A DNA stretch of 60,000 nt from Prorocentrum cordatum (lineage: Eukaryota > Sar > Dinophyceae > Prorocentrales > Prorocentraceae), in the NCBI GenBank assembly GCA_963575745.1, contig CAUYUJ010016072.1, forward strand, positions 436,501 through 496,500. The letters run 5' to 3'. How positions within the stretch are numbered: position 1 is the stretch's first letter; the number at the start of each line of letters is the position of its first letter. Below are positions 49,090-60,000 of the stretch, piece by piece. The position numbers and the translations under genes were made by a program. Under the pieces are notes generated by a model. That model was not told the DNA's origin, did no database searches, and saw only the letters and a program-made list of their open reading frames with translations.

Positions 49090-49560
49090 GTCACAGCGCC
49101 GCGTGTTGTGTCGTGCCGTGCCGTGCCCGCGTTCCAGAGTGCGAGACATTTTGCCGTGCCCGCGTGCCGTGCCATGCCCGCGCCTTTTGACCAGGAAAAG
49201 ACGTTGCCGCCCGCGTGCGGTGCCGTGCCCGCGCGTCGCGCCGTGACTACCCGCGTTCTAGAAGGCGGAGCAAGAAACCTCCCGCGTGCGGAGCCGTGCC
49301 GTGCGGTGCCCGCGGTCCGTCGCGCGTCCGCGGGCCGTGCCGTGCCCGCGTTCTGGAGTGCGGGAACTGTGCCGCCCGCATGCCGTGCGGCGCCCGCGTG
49401 CCGTGCAGTGCCCACGTGCGGTGCCGTGCCTGCGCGCCGTACCGCACCCTTGCCGTGCAGAAGTTGTCAGAGGGAGGGGAATGTGCCGCCCGCGTGACGC
49501 GCCGTACCCGCGCGATACGTGTGCCGCGTCGCGCCGTGCACGCGCACTTGATGCTGATTC
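49090..49560. repeat. CCGTGCCCGCG-type degenerate repeat
   Basis: The words CCGTGCCGTG and GTGCCCGCG recur dozens of times with irregular spacing. Frames crossing it are open on both strands for that reason. Confidence 0.75.
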
Positions 49561-49599
49561 ATCATGTGTCCTCTCATGCAGCGTTGGGGTCAGGGTCCC

Positions 49600-51780
49600 G
49601 TGCTGGTGTAATCTCACAGCGAGGAGCCTCAGAGGCTTGAGCCGTTGGCGGCCCTGGCGCCTGGTAAGGCCCCCCAGGGGCCGAAAATAGCCTCGACAGA
49701 TCCCATCGTGATTCTTTCTTTCACGGCGCGAGTGCTTCTGGGAAGCTTGTCTTTCCGCCCTCGATGGCGCCGGCGGCGACAAGTGCGGCGGCAGCGCGCC
49801 CGGGCGCCCGCGGAGGACCCAGGCGGGGCGCCGGCCGCAAGGGCGGCAGGGGCGGCTCTGGGCGCATCGGCCTGCAGGCCGTCCGGGCAGCCCCTCTGCG
49901 CGCCCCGCGGCTGCCGACGCAGCTGCCGACACCGCCGCGGGCCGCGCCCTTCCGCGCACTTCAGGCCAGGGTTTCCTTCGTGTTGGCCTCTTCGGGGCCG
50001 TTTCTCGCGGCCCTGGAGCCGATGAAAGGCTACCTCTGGGGAAGGGGTCCCGGACTCTCGGGCCCACGGACTGACGAGATCGCAACATCTGAAGTATGGG
50101 TCCTCGCTCGGAGCTCGGAAGGTCTCAAGGACCGCCCCTCGGCGCGGCCAACGTGTACGTCCTTCAGCCATACCCTGGTGTCGCCGCCATGGTGGGTGGC
50201 GAGGGCCCACCTGTGCAAACCACCCAGCGCCTTCACTATCCTGCACCCGACGGAGGGCTTGCTCGTAAGGGTCCTGCGAGCAGGACCCTCCGTCTGGAGT
50301 TTCCTCACGACACTGGGGGGTGACACTACAGTCGGCCCAGACTAGTAGGTCGACCCTGCCAAATCAAGGCTACCCTTGCGTCCTGTGTCTCGCGACCCAT
50401 GCTTCCTACATTCCTGTGGCAATGTGTCCTCGTAAGGGTCTTGTGTCCTCTAGCGTGTCCTGTCCAATCGAGTCCGACTGTATATCTGGCGAACTGCAGG
50501 TGGGCTGGTTCCGGCCCTGGTGCACTACCACCACTAGACCGTGCGGATTTCCCTCGGCTTGCGCGGAGGGGCAGAGCGCCGAGACCCCAGTGCCGTCGTC
50601 TGGGTGCAGGGTTACCTCCGGCACTGCACAGAGAGCACGGGCCCCCGTACGCGACAACGAGCCAACAAAAAATACTGCACCCAGCTTCCACGAGAGCCGC
50701 GCCGGCATGGCATGACCAAGTTTACCATCTTGTGTGGAAGGCACCGGACAGGCTGCCACATGAGCTGCTTATGGACTCCCTTGCTGGACACCCGGGTCTC
50801 AGCATTTGTCGCTGCCATCTCTCAAGGACGCACGCTTCACAGATCACCACTTTGTGGTTGCTGAAGTATGGGTTCTCGTTCTCGTCGCGCCAACTTGTTT
50901 ACCCAGTTGCAGTGTCGGGAGGCCGGTTCGGGGCCCAGTACCGTCAGACAATAATTCAGGACGGGGACGGGTCGAGAAATTTGGCGATATCGTGTCGTCG
51001 CCACCGCGGCCGTCGTCGCCGCCACCGTGGTCGTCGTCGTCCTCCTCCCTCCTCCTCCGCCTCCTCTCGTGGATTGAGTTTGTTACTTGGGCGCGCCTCC
51101 GTGGACCCTGAACCTCCTCGTGCTCCCCATCGCGGTTCGAGGCTATGGATGCATCTCGTGTTGTTTTGTTGCGCCTCCAGGCGCGGCGCCTTGTCGCCAG
51201 GGTCAGATTGCCCTCGGGATCCTGGCCAAAGTGCTTCGCGCCCGCGGGAAGTTGGCAGCTTCCCGCCAGTTCTCCTGCGGCCATCTTGGGGACAGGGTCC
51301 CCGCCTCGTGCTCTTCACTCGAGGCGGCCACCGCACCCCCTGGAGAGGTCCGGGGGTCGCACCCCGCGGTCCGCGGACGCTCTCCGCGGTGCTTCGGGCC
51401 AGGCGCCTCGATGAGGGACGGCAAAACGGCGGCGCGGGCCACGCTCACTGATGGTTCGGGGACGGGAGTCCGGAGGGTCGCAGGGCTGTCCATGGCCATC
51501 GATTCAACGATCCCGGCCAGGCCGATCCCAGACCCGGTATCTGCGTCGACGCGTCCTCGGCAAAGCCATCGGGGCATATGCACCGATCCCGGACCCAGGA
51601 CGGCTCCGCCAGGATAGCTGCAGTGGTCAGCTGACGTCGCCCGAAGGATACGTGAAAGCGGTTTGCGCGTGGCATCGATCGGTTCGGCTGTGCACGCCTG
51701 CCCTCCCCCCCCGGCCCTTCCTCCACGGACGTGAGGGCGGCCTATGGATGACACGCTGGAACCGTTCTCCTTGATGCAGG
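49600..51780. other. No recognised gene
   Basis: G/C-rich, mostly unique sequence with several overlapping long frames on both strands. The plus-strand readings at 50,390-50,950 and minus-strand readings at 50,330-50,760 are both open. I see no catalytic motif of an endonuclease, RT or other family. Decayed retroelement sequence is possible. Confidence 0.35.
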
Positions 51781-51789
51781 CCTTGAGAT

Positions 51790-51924
51790 GGGGACCCAAA
51801 GAATATACACCATCACCACCACGTCGATGCCTCCTCTCTCTCCTCTGCCCTCCTCTTCCTCCCCTCCTTCCTGGGAGAGGGAGGGGGTGAGGGAGGAGGT
51901 GGTGGTGTATATTTGGGGGCCCCC
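51790..51924. mobile_element. Foldback element with pyrimidine/purine stem
   Basis: The left arm (51,790-51,820, GGGGACCCAAAGAATATACA and on) and the right arm (51,897-51,924) are imperfect complements around TATACACCA. The intervening CT-rich run (51,831-51,875) faces a GA-rich run (51,876-51,900) that can extend the stem. Confidence 0.65.
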
Positions 51925-52014
51925 GATTGAGATCCGCCCCACGCTGGCCCATGGTGCCACTGCTGATTGACTATCCAATTGGCCTTCGGCACATCCCGCC
52001 ACCATGCCCGTGCT

Positions 52015-52460
52015 TGTGGGCCAGAGGCCTCTTGGATGCTTGTTGAGTCTCTTGGGAAGCTTGTGGGGGACATGTTGCGGGCAGTTGTGAGGCCTCTTAG
52101 GGGGCCGTTTTGGGGCCTCGTGTGTTGGCCTTTTGGCGGTCTCTTGGGGCTTCTTCGGGGCCTCAAGGGCGCCTGCTGGCGGGCCCGGAGTGCTTGAAAC
52201 GTTCAGTTCGTGCTCCCCCTCTTGGGCTCCTCTTGGGCCGTCTTGGAGCCCTCTCGCGGGTCTCTTGGGCCGTATTGGAGTTTTCTTGAGAGCTTCTTGG
52301 GCCGTCTTCGATGTTGTCAACCCCCACGAGGCGGATATCCCCAAAATTGCGCGGCTTCCTTATGGAATGGGACGATCTGCGCCTCGTGGGGCCCTCTTGG
52401 AAGTGCTTTCGGAGGCCTCTCGGGGCGTCTTGGGCCGTCTGAAGGCCATCTAGACATCTA
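52015..52460. repeat. CTCTTGGGGCC-type degenerate repeat
   Basis: Over 20 variants of CTCTTGGGGCC, CTCTTGGGCCG or TCTTGGAGC are spread at irregular spacing, like those at 34,480-34,560 and 23,735-24,005. Confidence 0.7.
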
Positions 52461-53545
52461 GATCATCTTGGAGCGATGTTTCGGCGACTCTGGACCCTTT
52501 TGGCGGTTTTTTGGTGGCCCTCTTGGGCCCGAAAAGGCAACGCGGCAGGGCGCGTCAAGCCCTGGGAGAGCCCCAGAAGATTTGAGACTTGTGAGTCCAG
52601 GCCTCTGAAGACTCTTCAACCCAGAGAGGCTGAGGAAAGTTCAAGGGACCTGAGTGACCTGAGGATGCAGGCTGACGGGTGGCGCCCGTCTCGTGCTGGA
52701 CGGCCTTACGGTCGCGGCCTTCCTGTTCCTGAGAGGCCACGGCTGGTCAGATGTTCGTTCTCGTGGTATGAGGAACGGCCATCCGCACTACGTCCTTCCA
52801 TGCAGCGGCATTCCAACTCGTGCCTCGCGGCACGGTGGCTCATAGCTTGCTTAGGTATAGTAACCAAACAATGCGTGCATGGTCTCTTGCGTCTACCTGG
52901 GCAAATTCTCCTAGCACAGTTGTCTTTGCACCGTGCTCAAGACATGTTGAATGCCCTCTTGCGTCGGTTCGGGTACATATTCCTATCCACTATGACCTGC
53001 ACCGCTCTCAAGCACCCAGCCAGGTTGAACGAGTTGCAGGGGGTGTTCAAAGGGAGCGCTGGACAACTTGTATCCATCAGACGCTGGTACAGACTGACTC
53101 ATATAAGTAGCGTTCTAATACGCACTAAGGCCTTGCATGTTGGTTTAAGCATATGGGTGGTGTCTAGGGGGTGTCACTGGTGATGGCAGGAGGCACCACG
53201 GCGTCTACCTGGCCACGTCTACGCTGCTCTCACAGTTCGCTTGTTCTGGATTATGCTTCGACGGCCACGGGTATCCCTGACTTGGCGCGTTCCAGGTGGA
53301 ATTGCATCTTTGTGCGTCACCCGGCCGACTGATGGTGTCCGTATTCCTTGCCATCGTCGAACGTCGGCAGCCGGCGGCGCGGCGCAAGGATGGTTTCTCC
53401 AAGACCACGTTTGGCGACGTGGATGACCACGGCTATTGGTGCGGCGCTCAGTGCCTTCAGCCGGCGGCAGCACTGTTGCGCGTCGACATCTTGGGCCATA
53501 GCAGTTTTGCCAGATCTAGGGAATGATGTTGAGGGGGAGGTGGAG
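52461..53545. other. No recognised gene
   Basis: Ordinary base composition with only short, frequently interrupted frames. A plus-strand frame at 53,296-53,526 is open but unrecognised. Confidence 0.4.
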
Positions 53546-54362
53546 GAGGGGGGTGCAGGAGATGGCGGAGGAGGCGCAAAAGGGATGAGTAATGGTCAGG
53601 AGCGAAATAAGGACGTGCATGTACATGCATCCGCGTTGGTTTCGAGAGTTCGGGCTGCGCGAATGTTCGCAACACGAGGCTGGCCTCGCGGACTCACGGG
53701 GGCGTATTCATGTACGTAGCTAAGCACGTATAGGAGGAGGAGGACCTAGGAGGAGGAAGAGGTGGAGGAGGAGGAGGACGACGACGAGGAGGAGTGAGGC
53801 GAAGGAGTGAGGCGAAGGGAGGGATGTGATGGAGCGAGGAGGAGTGGAGGAGGACGGAGTAAGATGACGGAGGAGGACGCAGGAGGAACATGAGAAATGA
53901 GGAGGAGACGGAGAATGGGAGGAGGAGGAGGACGGACGGATTGACGGGCGGTAGGGGGTGAGGGAGCAGGGGCGAGGAAGCAGGAAGAGAATAGGGGGGG
54001 AGCCAGGCGGAGGAGCGGGATCCAGGAGCAGGATGAAGAGAAGGGAGAAGGGTGAGGGAGGAGAGAAGAGAAGAGGACAGAGCAGGAGGAAGAGGCTGCC
54101 GGGGGGGGGGGGGGGGGCGAAGCCGCGCGGGCAGGCGAGCGGGGGTGGCTTCCGTCGGGAAAGCGGCCCTGTGGTCGACTGTGAGTGCGTGTCCGCCCCC
54201 CCGCCCCTCTCCTCCCTCCCGCCTCCTGCTCCTTCTGCTGCTCTTCCTCATTCTGCTCCCGCTCCCCCTCCTCAATCGTGCTCCTCCTCATCCTTCTTCC
54301 ACCTCCTCCTCCTCCTCCTCCTCCTCCTCCTCCTCCTCCTCCTCCTCCTCCTCCTCCTCCCG
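53546..54362. repeat. GGA region followed by CCT array
   Basis: GGA/GAC-rich sequence runs from about 53,730 to 54,090 and ends in a G run at about 54,101-54,117. A CCT array of about 64 bp follows at 54,298-54,361 after other pyrimidine-rich sequence. The two halves are complementary in type. Confidence 0.85.
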
Positions 54363-54456
54363 TGCGCTTTGTGAGCTGGCGGCGGTGCCGACTCTTCGAG
54401 CCCGACGCCGCCCGCCCCCCTCGACTTGGAGGTGCCTGGGTTGGGGGGGGGTAAGT

Positions 54457-54618
54457 CAGGAGAGGAAAAAACACACAGACACAATTAATCGTCCACTCCC
54501 AGGAAAATATGGGAAAATATGGGAAGTGGTGGGGAAGACAAAAATCCAGAAAATATGGGAAAATATGGGGAATATTTTTATTTGTGTGTATTTATTTGTG
54601 TGTCCTGGGGCCCCTTCA
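54457..54618. repeat. 162-bp dispersed repeat, copy 2
   Basis: The partner of 46,611-46,771, same strand. It shares ACACACAGACACAATTA, ATATGGGAAAATATGGGAAG and TATTTATTTGTGTGTCCTGG in the same order. Confidence 0.8.
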
Positions 54619-55740
54619 GTAAGGTCGGAGGAGGGCGGAGGCGAAGGGACGAAGAGGAGGGGGGGAGAACAAGCAACTTGATGGGCGAAGGCATGGGGCA
54701 AGGAGGGCGAAAGAGACGAGAGGGCTGTACGCACCCCCGCCCCTCCGATCTTTTGGAGAGGGTCTCAGGTGCAAGAGATCCGCTCCTACTCCAGCTCCCA
54801 GTACCTCCTCCTCCGCCGAGGATGATGCTCACATCTGGTTCAGACGAGGCCAACCTGCAAGGCACCTCCCTCAGGGTCTAAATCGCGCGTCGATCCGTAG
54901 CCATCTCGGCCCAGGCGGCATGGTTCCCTGCGCTTGCAGCCGCCGTCGGGCCGACCGCAGCTTTTCGGGGCCCCGCTGCTCATAAGCACACCTCTTGAGT
55001 GGAGCTGGGGTGAATGCATTCAACGGGGCAGAACCGTGCACGTAGACCCAGACCTCCAAAGCATCGAGAAGATCACGACGGAAAGTGTTACCATGATCTC
55101 GGCTTCTGGGGGCCCGCTTCTGGGCCCCGGGACCTGGACCGGCGACAAGAAAGCAGCGGGGAAGAGCAGTCCCCAGAAGACGGCCGAGAGCTCCAGAGCT
55201 CGTATTGAAAGAGCGCGACCCTGAGGTCTTGAAATTCAAGTTCGATTGGCCAGCGAACAGTCAATCATATATTCTGGGATGGGGCGTTCCAGCAAGGGTG
55301 CCCCGCATCCTCGACTGTTCGGCCCATCCTCGGGGGATGTTTGTACTTCCGAGGGTCTTGCATGGCAAGGCTGTCCGCGACTCGAGCGATTCGATGAAGC
55401 TGTGTACGCGCGTGGATCCAGGCCTCCCAAATGGGGCTTGAGCAGAAGGGGTTACCGGATCGCGCCGCATCGGCGATGCGGTGCGCCCTTTCCGACCCCA
55501 TTTGTTTTGGCCCCATTTGTAGGTTCCAAGGGACATCGATCGATTAGATTGTGCACCAGCCCCCATCTTCTCCATGCACGCGATTTCTTGACGAGTTCGA
55601 CCTCGCGATCGGTTCGGCCGACCTGTGATCGAAAGGGCAGCCTCCGGACGGCGACCGTAGCAAACGAGCCTACCAGAAAGGTGTCGTCAATGGTGTTGGC
55701 AAATGCGGCGCGGTCCAGGAGCCCGACCGATATACTCGTG
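54619..55740. other. No firm gene; contains diverged foldback at 55,428-55,525
   Basis: Both strands are open around 54,870-55,240 and neither reading is recognised. The diverged foldback shares the GATGCGG centre and CAAATGGGG arms with the element at 48,629-48,856. Confidence 0.4.
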
Positions 55741-55744
55741 ACTA

Positions 55745-55948
55745 TCGCCTGACCCCCCATCCACTGCCCTCTCCTCACTCCCTCTCTCCTCCCTCATGAT
55801 TCGCCCTCTTCTCGTCTCCTCCGCCCACCTTCTCCGCCCTCCTCCACCCACCTCATCCCGCACCCCTCCTCAGCTCTCCACCGCCCTCCCCCCCCCTCCT
55901 CTCCTCCTCTCCCGCTCCTCCTCGTCCATCTCCCCTGACTCCACTTAG
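55745..55948 (+). promoter_or_regulatory. Long pyrimidine tract ending in a splice acceptor
   Basis: About 190 bases of C/T-rich sequence end in CCACTTAG at 55,948, 15 bases before the ATG at 55,964. This would serve as a trans-splice acceptor for the SpoVS gene, or as a cis acceptor if another exon lies upstream. Confidence 0.5.
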
Positions 55949-55963
55949 GAGCTCCCCACTATC

Positions 55964-58900
55964 ATGGCGCAGCCGCTGAGGCCCCTTATGTGCCCCGCCG
56001 GCAGCAACGTCGGTCGCCTCGCCGGCGCCGTGGCGGCCCGGATCCGGCAAGGCGCCGCGTGCGAGATCGAGGCGGTGGGCCCCGAGGCGCAGCACAAGGC
56101 GGTGAAGGCGGTGGGCATGGCCAGCAGGCGCCCCCCGCCGTCTCGAATAAGAGCAGGCGGCATAAACACAAAAAGGCTGGAAGCTCCGCGCGGCACTCCT
56201 GGATCTACGTTGGGCCCCCCCAGCGGCAGCTTCGGCGCCGCCCCCTGGCGCGCGCAGCGCGCCAGGGCGGGGTGTTCAGCGCCGATCCCAGAAATTCGCG
56301 CGGACACTCGGAAGTTTCTGTCTACGCAGTTGTTTCTTTTCCTATCGTCGCCGTTGAGCTCCTCCTCCTCCTCCTCCTTTCCTCCTCCTCCTCCTTCTCC
56401 TCTTCCTCCTCCTTCTCTTCCTTATCCCTCTCCTCCTTTTACTCCTCCTCCTCCTCCTCCTCCTCCTCCTCCTCCTCCTCCTCCTCCTCCTCCTCCTCCT
56501 CCTCCTCCTCCTCTTCCTCGGTCTTGCGGTGCGGCTCCTGCTTGAACACACGGGCACCTGCCAGGGTGGGCGGGTCCGCAGGTTCCTCGCCACTTGGGGA
56601 GTCCCTCCCACGCCTCGCCCTGCTCCCCCCTCGTTCCTCCCTCCTCGTCTAAAACGTCCCTCCTCCTTCCTTCTCCCCACCCTCCCCGCCCTCCACCCTT
56701 CCCTCCTCCCACTCCTTCATCATCCTCCTTCTCCTCCTCCCAGCCAGCAACCCTGGCCAGGGTTCCTCTGGGGCTGGGTGCCATGGAGCCACGCCCGCAT
56801 CGGCAGCGCACCTGCCCGAGCCAGGGAATCAACTGCTGACCGACGAAGCGTCCGCGGATTAGATTCCCCCCGAAGCGAAAGTCAAAACAGTCGTCCATCT
56901 CCTCCCCCTTCTGTCTCATCCAGGAACTCCGATCCTCGAGCCTCGAGGATCGAGGAGAAGGACCGAGACATTGGCGCCGTGACAAAGATCTCGCCCGGAT
57001 CTGCCGACCATACCGCAGCAAGGCATCTCATGTCTCGGGTCAGGCCGATCCGTGAGGGGTCCTTCGGGCCCAGGATTTGGGCGCATGACGTGTTTGCTCA
57101 GGACGCCAGACTTCAGGCGAGGATAAGGACGAAGATCGGCTGTGGACAGAACCCCCACCCTGACACGTCGATTAGTGAATTGTCCGTTTTCGGTTCTCGA
57201 GAGGGCGCCGCGGCCGTCATTTTCCAAGCTTGCGCCCGGCAGGTTTAGGCCCGAGATCGTTTTCACTGAATCACGTTTTACTAAAGGGGGTTCTGTCCAT
57301 CCCCGAGAGGAGGAGGAGGAGGAGGAGGAGGAGGAGGAGGAGGAGGAGGAGGAGGAGGAGGAGGAGGAGGAGGAGGAGGAGAGAGGAGGAGGAGGAGGAG
57401 GAGGAGGAGGAGGAGGAGGAGGAGGAGGAGGAGGAGGAGGAGGAGGAGGAGGAGGAGGAGGAGGAGGAGGAGAGGAGGAGGAGGAGGAGGAGGAGGAGGA
57501 GGAGGAGGAGGAGGGGAGGAGGAGGCGGAGGAGGAGGAGGAGGAGGAGGAGGAGGAGGAGGAGGAGGAGGAGGAGGAGGAGGAGGAGGAGGAGGGGTGAG
57601 AGGATCGAGATTCGAGGTATCTGAGCGTCGTGTTGGTTGCTCTCTTGAGCCTGCAGAGACCTCTGGAGACGAAGACGCCACGGGGTAAACTAGGGGGCGT
57701 TCCAGATGACACATGTTCTGGAGGGGGGAGGGGTGGCCGTCTGGTCGCGGTGATTTGGATTTGGTGCATGTTGGCGGAGATCCACGCATCAGGCGTACAG
57801 CTTGGATGGGGCGTCCCAGGTTGTCTCCAGGTACAGCTACCAACAAAAGAGGCCCACTGCAGTAAACGGGATGAGAGAGAGAGGGAAGCGAGAGAGAGAA
57901 AGAGAGAGAGTGTGCGTGCTAGGCGGAGAGATTGAGAGAGGATAGACATGAGAGAACGGGTTATTGAGGAAAGCGGCGCTTGGACCCAGGGGCGTCCTCA
58001 GGAGAGGTGTTTCGCCCCGAATCGTCTTTCTTGGTTGTAGGCCGAAAGCGGCGAAAACAGCTGATGACATTTCTCACGTAGGATCGGTTCTGTTCCACGG
58101 CGAGCAAGAAGGGGGAGGACGTTATGTTCGCCCGTCGAGAAGTCGAAAGGTCGAAGGGAGGAGGGGAGGGGAAGGAGGCGGAGGAAGGGGATGCAGGAGA
58201 GAGGAGAGAGGCGGAGGAGGAGGAGGAGGAGGGGGATGACGACGACGACGAGAAGGTCGACAAGGACGAGGAGAGGGAGGTGCCCGTCGGCACGGCCGGC
58301 AGGTACCTGCAGGACGACAACGCCGGCAGTCGCCTCGTCTTCGTGCCGCGGCGGGCGTCGCTGGCGGCGGGGCGGGGCGGCCAGCCGGAGACGGTCATGT
58401 TGCGGCTGCAGTGCCACTTGCTCGCTGGGCTGGAGTCCACGGACTGCACGGGGGACGAGCATATCTAATGTGCATGCCCTCGCGGTCTGGACACCGAGTC
58501 GCGATGGCCTGGCTGCGCTGCCCCGTGGGTGCGCTCCGCACGAGCGGCATCAGCACGAAGCTGCCCTGCGTCCACAGGGCTGCGGCCACGAAGTCCAGAC
58601 CGCGAGGCCGCGGGTGTGCATGGATATGTTTCCCCGAGGACTCTCGCGACGTCATCGTCGGCGGCGCGCAGGGGAGGGCAGAGCGATTCCGCCTTTCGTC
58701 CGCCCCTCTCTGGTTCAGGGGGGTCGCGTTTACCAAAGGGGCTTGGCGTGGCTTGCATGGGTGTTCTGTTTCTGTGAGGGCCGTTCTTCGCGGTTCTTCT
58801 TCTTCCCCCAATTGGGGCTCTTGGGCGGCGGCGGGGTGGGGGGGGGGGCCGTGGCTACGGCTGGACGCAGCTTGGAAAGTTTGAGGGGAGGTGGGGTGAC

Positions 58901-59357
58901 GGGGGTGTGGCCTTCTCAGCGGGCAGCCGCCTCTCACGAGCCCTCCCGCCTCCCTGGAAGCCTTCCCAGAGGCCCTCCCAGGTCGGGGCAGATCCCCTCT
59001 GAGAGGCCGCCGGTCTTCTCAGAAGGCTGCCCCCCTCGCCCTGCCCCTCCCGGCTCGCTGCCGGTCATCGTCGGCGGGGACACCAATCCTGGGTTGGCGG
59101 CGAAGACGGTGCAGGAGGTCTTGGCGCAGAGGAGCGTCGCCACCATCGGCGGGATGGGGCCCATGGCCATGAGCCGGGCGCTGAAGACGCTGGTCGTCGC
59201 CAACGTCTACATGCGCAAGTCCCTGCGCCCGGGGGAGGCGATTCTTGCCGCGCCGAGCGTAGAGGATGCTGGGCCGGATGGCGATCGCATCCGTTTCTTG
59301 CTCACCTGCACGCGCGGCGAGGCAAAGCGTGCGTCTGCAGCGGGGACTCCGGAATGA
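55964..59357 (+). CDS. Protein with two SpoVS (stage V sporulation protein S-like) domains, three exons
   Basis: Exon 1 (55,964-56,127) encodes PAGSNVGRLAGAVAARIR, ACEIEAVGPEAQ and KAVKAVGMA, the classic first two thirds of a SpoVS domain. Exon 2 starts at 58,303 (RYLQDDN, RLVFVP, TVMLRLQCHL) and supplies its last strands; its end, near 58,430, is not fixed. Exon 3 (from about 59,023-59,060 to TGA 59,355) encodes a second domain: GLAAKTVQEVL, VATIGGMGPMAMSRALKTLVVANVY, DRIRFLLTCTR. The first intron, 56,128-58,302, is GC-AG (CAG then GCGCC, ending GGCAG) and keeps phase, giving an Arg codon across the join. SpoVS domains have an Alba-like fold, so binding of nucleic acid is a reasonable guess; the role in eukaryotes is unknown to me. 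No targeting peptide is evident. Confidence 0.75.
56360..56516. repeat. CCT array in the first intron
   Basis: Imperfect and then perfect CCT repeats lie about 230 bp into the intron. A GGA array in the same intron at 57,306-57,596 is their complement. Confidence 0.9.
57143..57299. mobile_element. MITE-like element, TGGACAG family, copy 2
   Basis: A 157-bp copy of the element at 7748-7917, bounded by TGGACAGAACCCCC and its complement GGGGGTTCTGTCCA. Long shared blocks include CGATTAGTGAATTGTCCG and CGGTTCTCGAGAGGGCGCC. It lies in the first intron of the SpoVS gene and runs directly into the GGA array. Confidence 0.8.
57306..57596. repeat. GGA array of about 290 bp
   Basis: The array is almost uninterrupted GGA, with phase slips near 57,382, 57,472, 57,513 and 57,524. 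All long Glu/Gly/Arg or Ser/Leu/Pro frames here are artefacts. Confidence 0.97.
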
Positions 59358-60000
59358 CTGGCGGCCGCAGCAGCGTAAAAAAGATGCGTTGAGAATAGTG
59401 TGGACGAGTTTATTTGTGGACACTGTTCATCCAGACATTCGTGGCGGTTCTGGTACATCTCGTCCTCATGTCCCTCATGCCACATATTCCCTCATATTCG
59501 CAGCTTGTTCGCAGCTTAACCACATATTCCCACATAGTCCCTCATGCCACATGTTCGCAGCTTAACCACATATTCCCTCATGCCCAGACCACCAACCTAT
59601 CCGACGGCTGCGTCGCCGATACATGGACAATCGCTAATTAGCGGACGGCTCAAACCCGCCATGTGTAAACGTAGTTTCAGGCTTGGCGGCTCCCCGAGAG
59701 TCGAGACATAGTAACCTCATTTCAGGTCGCCGAGCATGCTAGCGTCGTCGCGATGGTGTTGCCAGCTTCTCCTTGGCACATCTCGTCCTCGTCTCCTCCT
59801 CGGCTTCTTTGAGCAAGTCCAGTCATTGCATTATGCTCTCACTGTGTTCTCCTCCTCTCGACCTCCTCCCCCCGCTCTCATTTTCATGTTCTCCTTCGCT
59901 CGTCGGAGAAGCCTTGCCCATTCTCAGGAGGGGAGCGGCAAGAGAGAGCGAAAAGGGGAGGATAGGGGGACGGAGGAAGGGTGGCAGGAGGGCAAGCAGG
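59358..60000. other. Downstream region with short direct repeats
   Basis: At 59,471-59,586 the words CCCTCATGCCACATATTC and TTCGCAGCTTAACCACATA are each repeated two or three times. The remainder is mixed sequence with no recognised gene, ending in purine-rich DNA. Confidence 0.5.

Noticed and set aside
49258-50088. Minus-strand frame of about 276 codons
   Set aside because: Arg/Ala/Pro-rich, half of it lies on the CCGTGCCCGCG repeat, and plus-strand frames are equally open.

Overview
The window looks like nuclear DNA from a dinoflagellate. Plus-strand gene models follow one another in one direction. Exons are short to medium, and the introns are packed with GGA/CCT, CT/GA and TAG microsatellites. 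Introns can be bounded by GC-AG as well as GT-AG. There is a Ty1/copia-type retrotransposon of the kind common in dinoflagellates, a eukaryotic gene with SpoVS domains, and two multi-exon families that I know only as uncharacterised dinoflagellate proteins. No rRNA, tRNA, CRISPR or bacterial-style operon is visible. All family assignments come from reading motifs, not from searches.

Layout. 1-2.7 kb and 4.1-5.75 kb are very GC-rich blocks without a defensible gene, separated by microsatellites. 5.75-6.6 kb is a 29-bp tandem array followed by AT-rich and GGA tracts. 7.19-10.36 kb is an intron-rich gene of unknown function. 11.2-14.9 kb is a second one, with a long first exon and a coiled coil. 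15.96-21.03 kb is a third gene, of a dinoflagellate family with a CRCGCRGWC cysteine cluster; one of its introns is about 2.3 kb and is rich in CT repeats. 21.07-22.22 kb is a compact gene resembling a degenerate cytosine-methyltransferase fold.

22.2-25.4 kb is repeat-rich intergenic DNA with a triplet of palindromes. At 25.4-29.3 kb a second 29-bp array opens onto another GC-rich block, whose 3' part holds a decayed copia-like RT/RNase H. 29.9-31 kb is a minisatellite of about 42 bp, resumed at 34.8-35.06 kb. Between the two lies a minus-strand LINE-like 3' remnant with RNase H. An 8.1-kb copia-type element fills 35,182-43,320, with 190-bp LTRs, a 5-bp target duplication and a primer binding site, but with several frame breaks. 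43.3-55.9 kb is gene-poor and holds several short inverted-repeat (MITE-like) or foldback elements. 55.96-59.36 kb is a three-exon gene with two SpoVS domains.

Coding DNA is a small part of the window. Most of it is simple repeat, small non-autonomous elements and decayed retroelements. Several repeat pairs (TA-flanked MITE, TGGACAG MITE, 162-bp repeat, foldbacks, 29-bp array) occur more than once within 60 kb, which suggests active or recently active families. Exon boundaries were chosen from reading phase and splice dinucleotides; many remain approximate.
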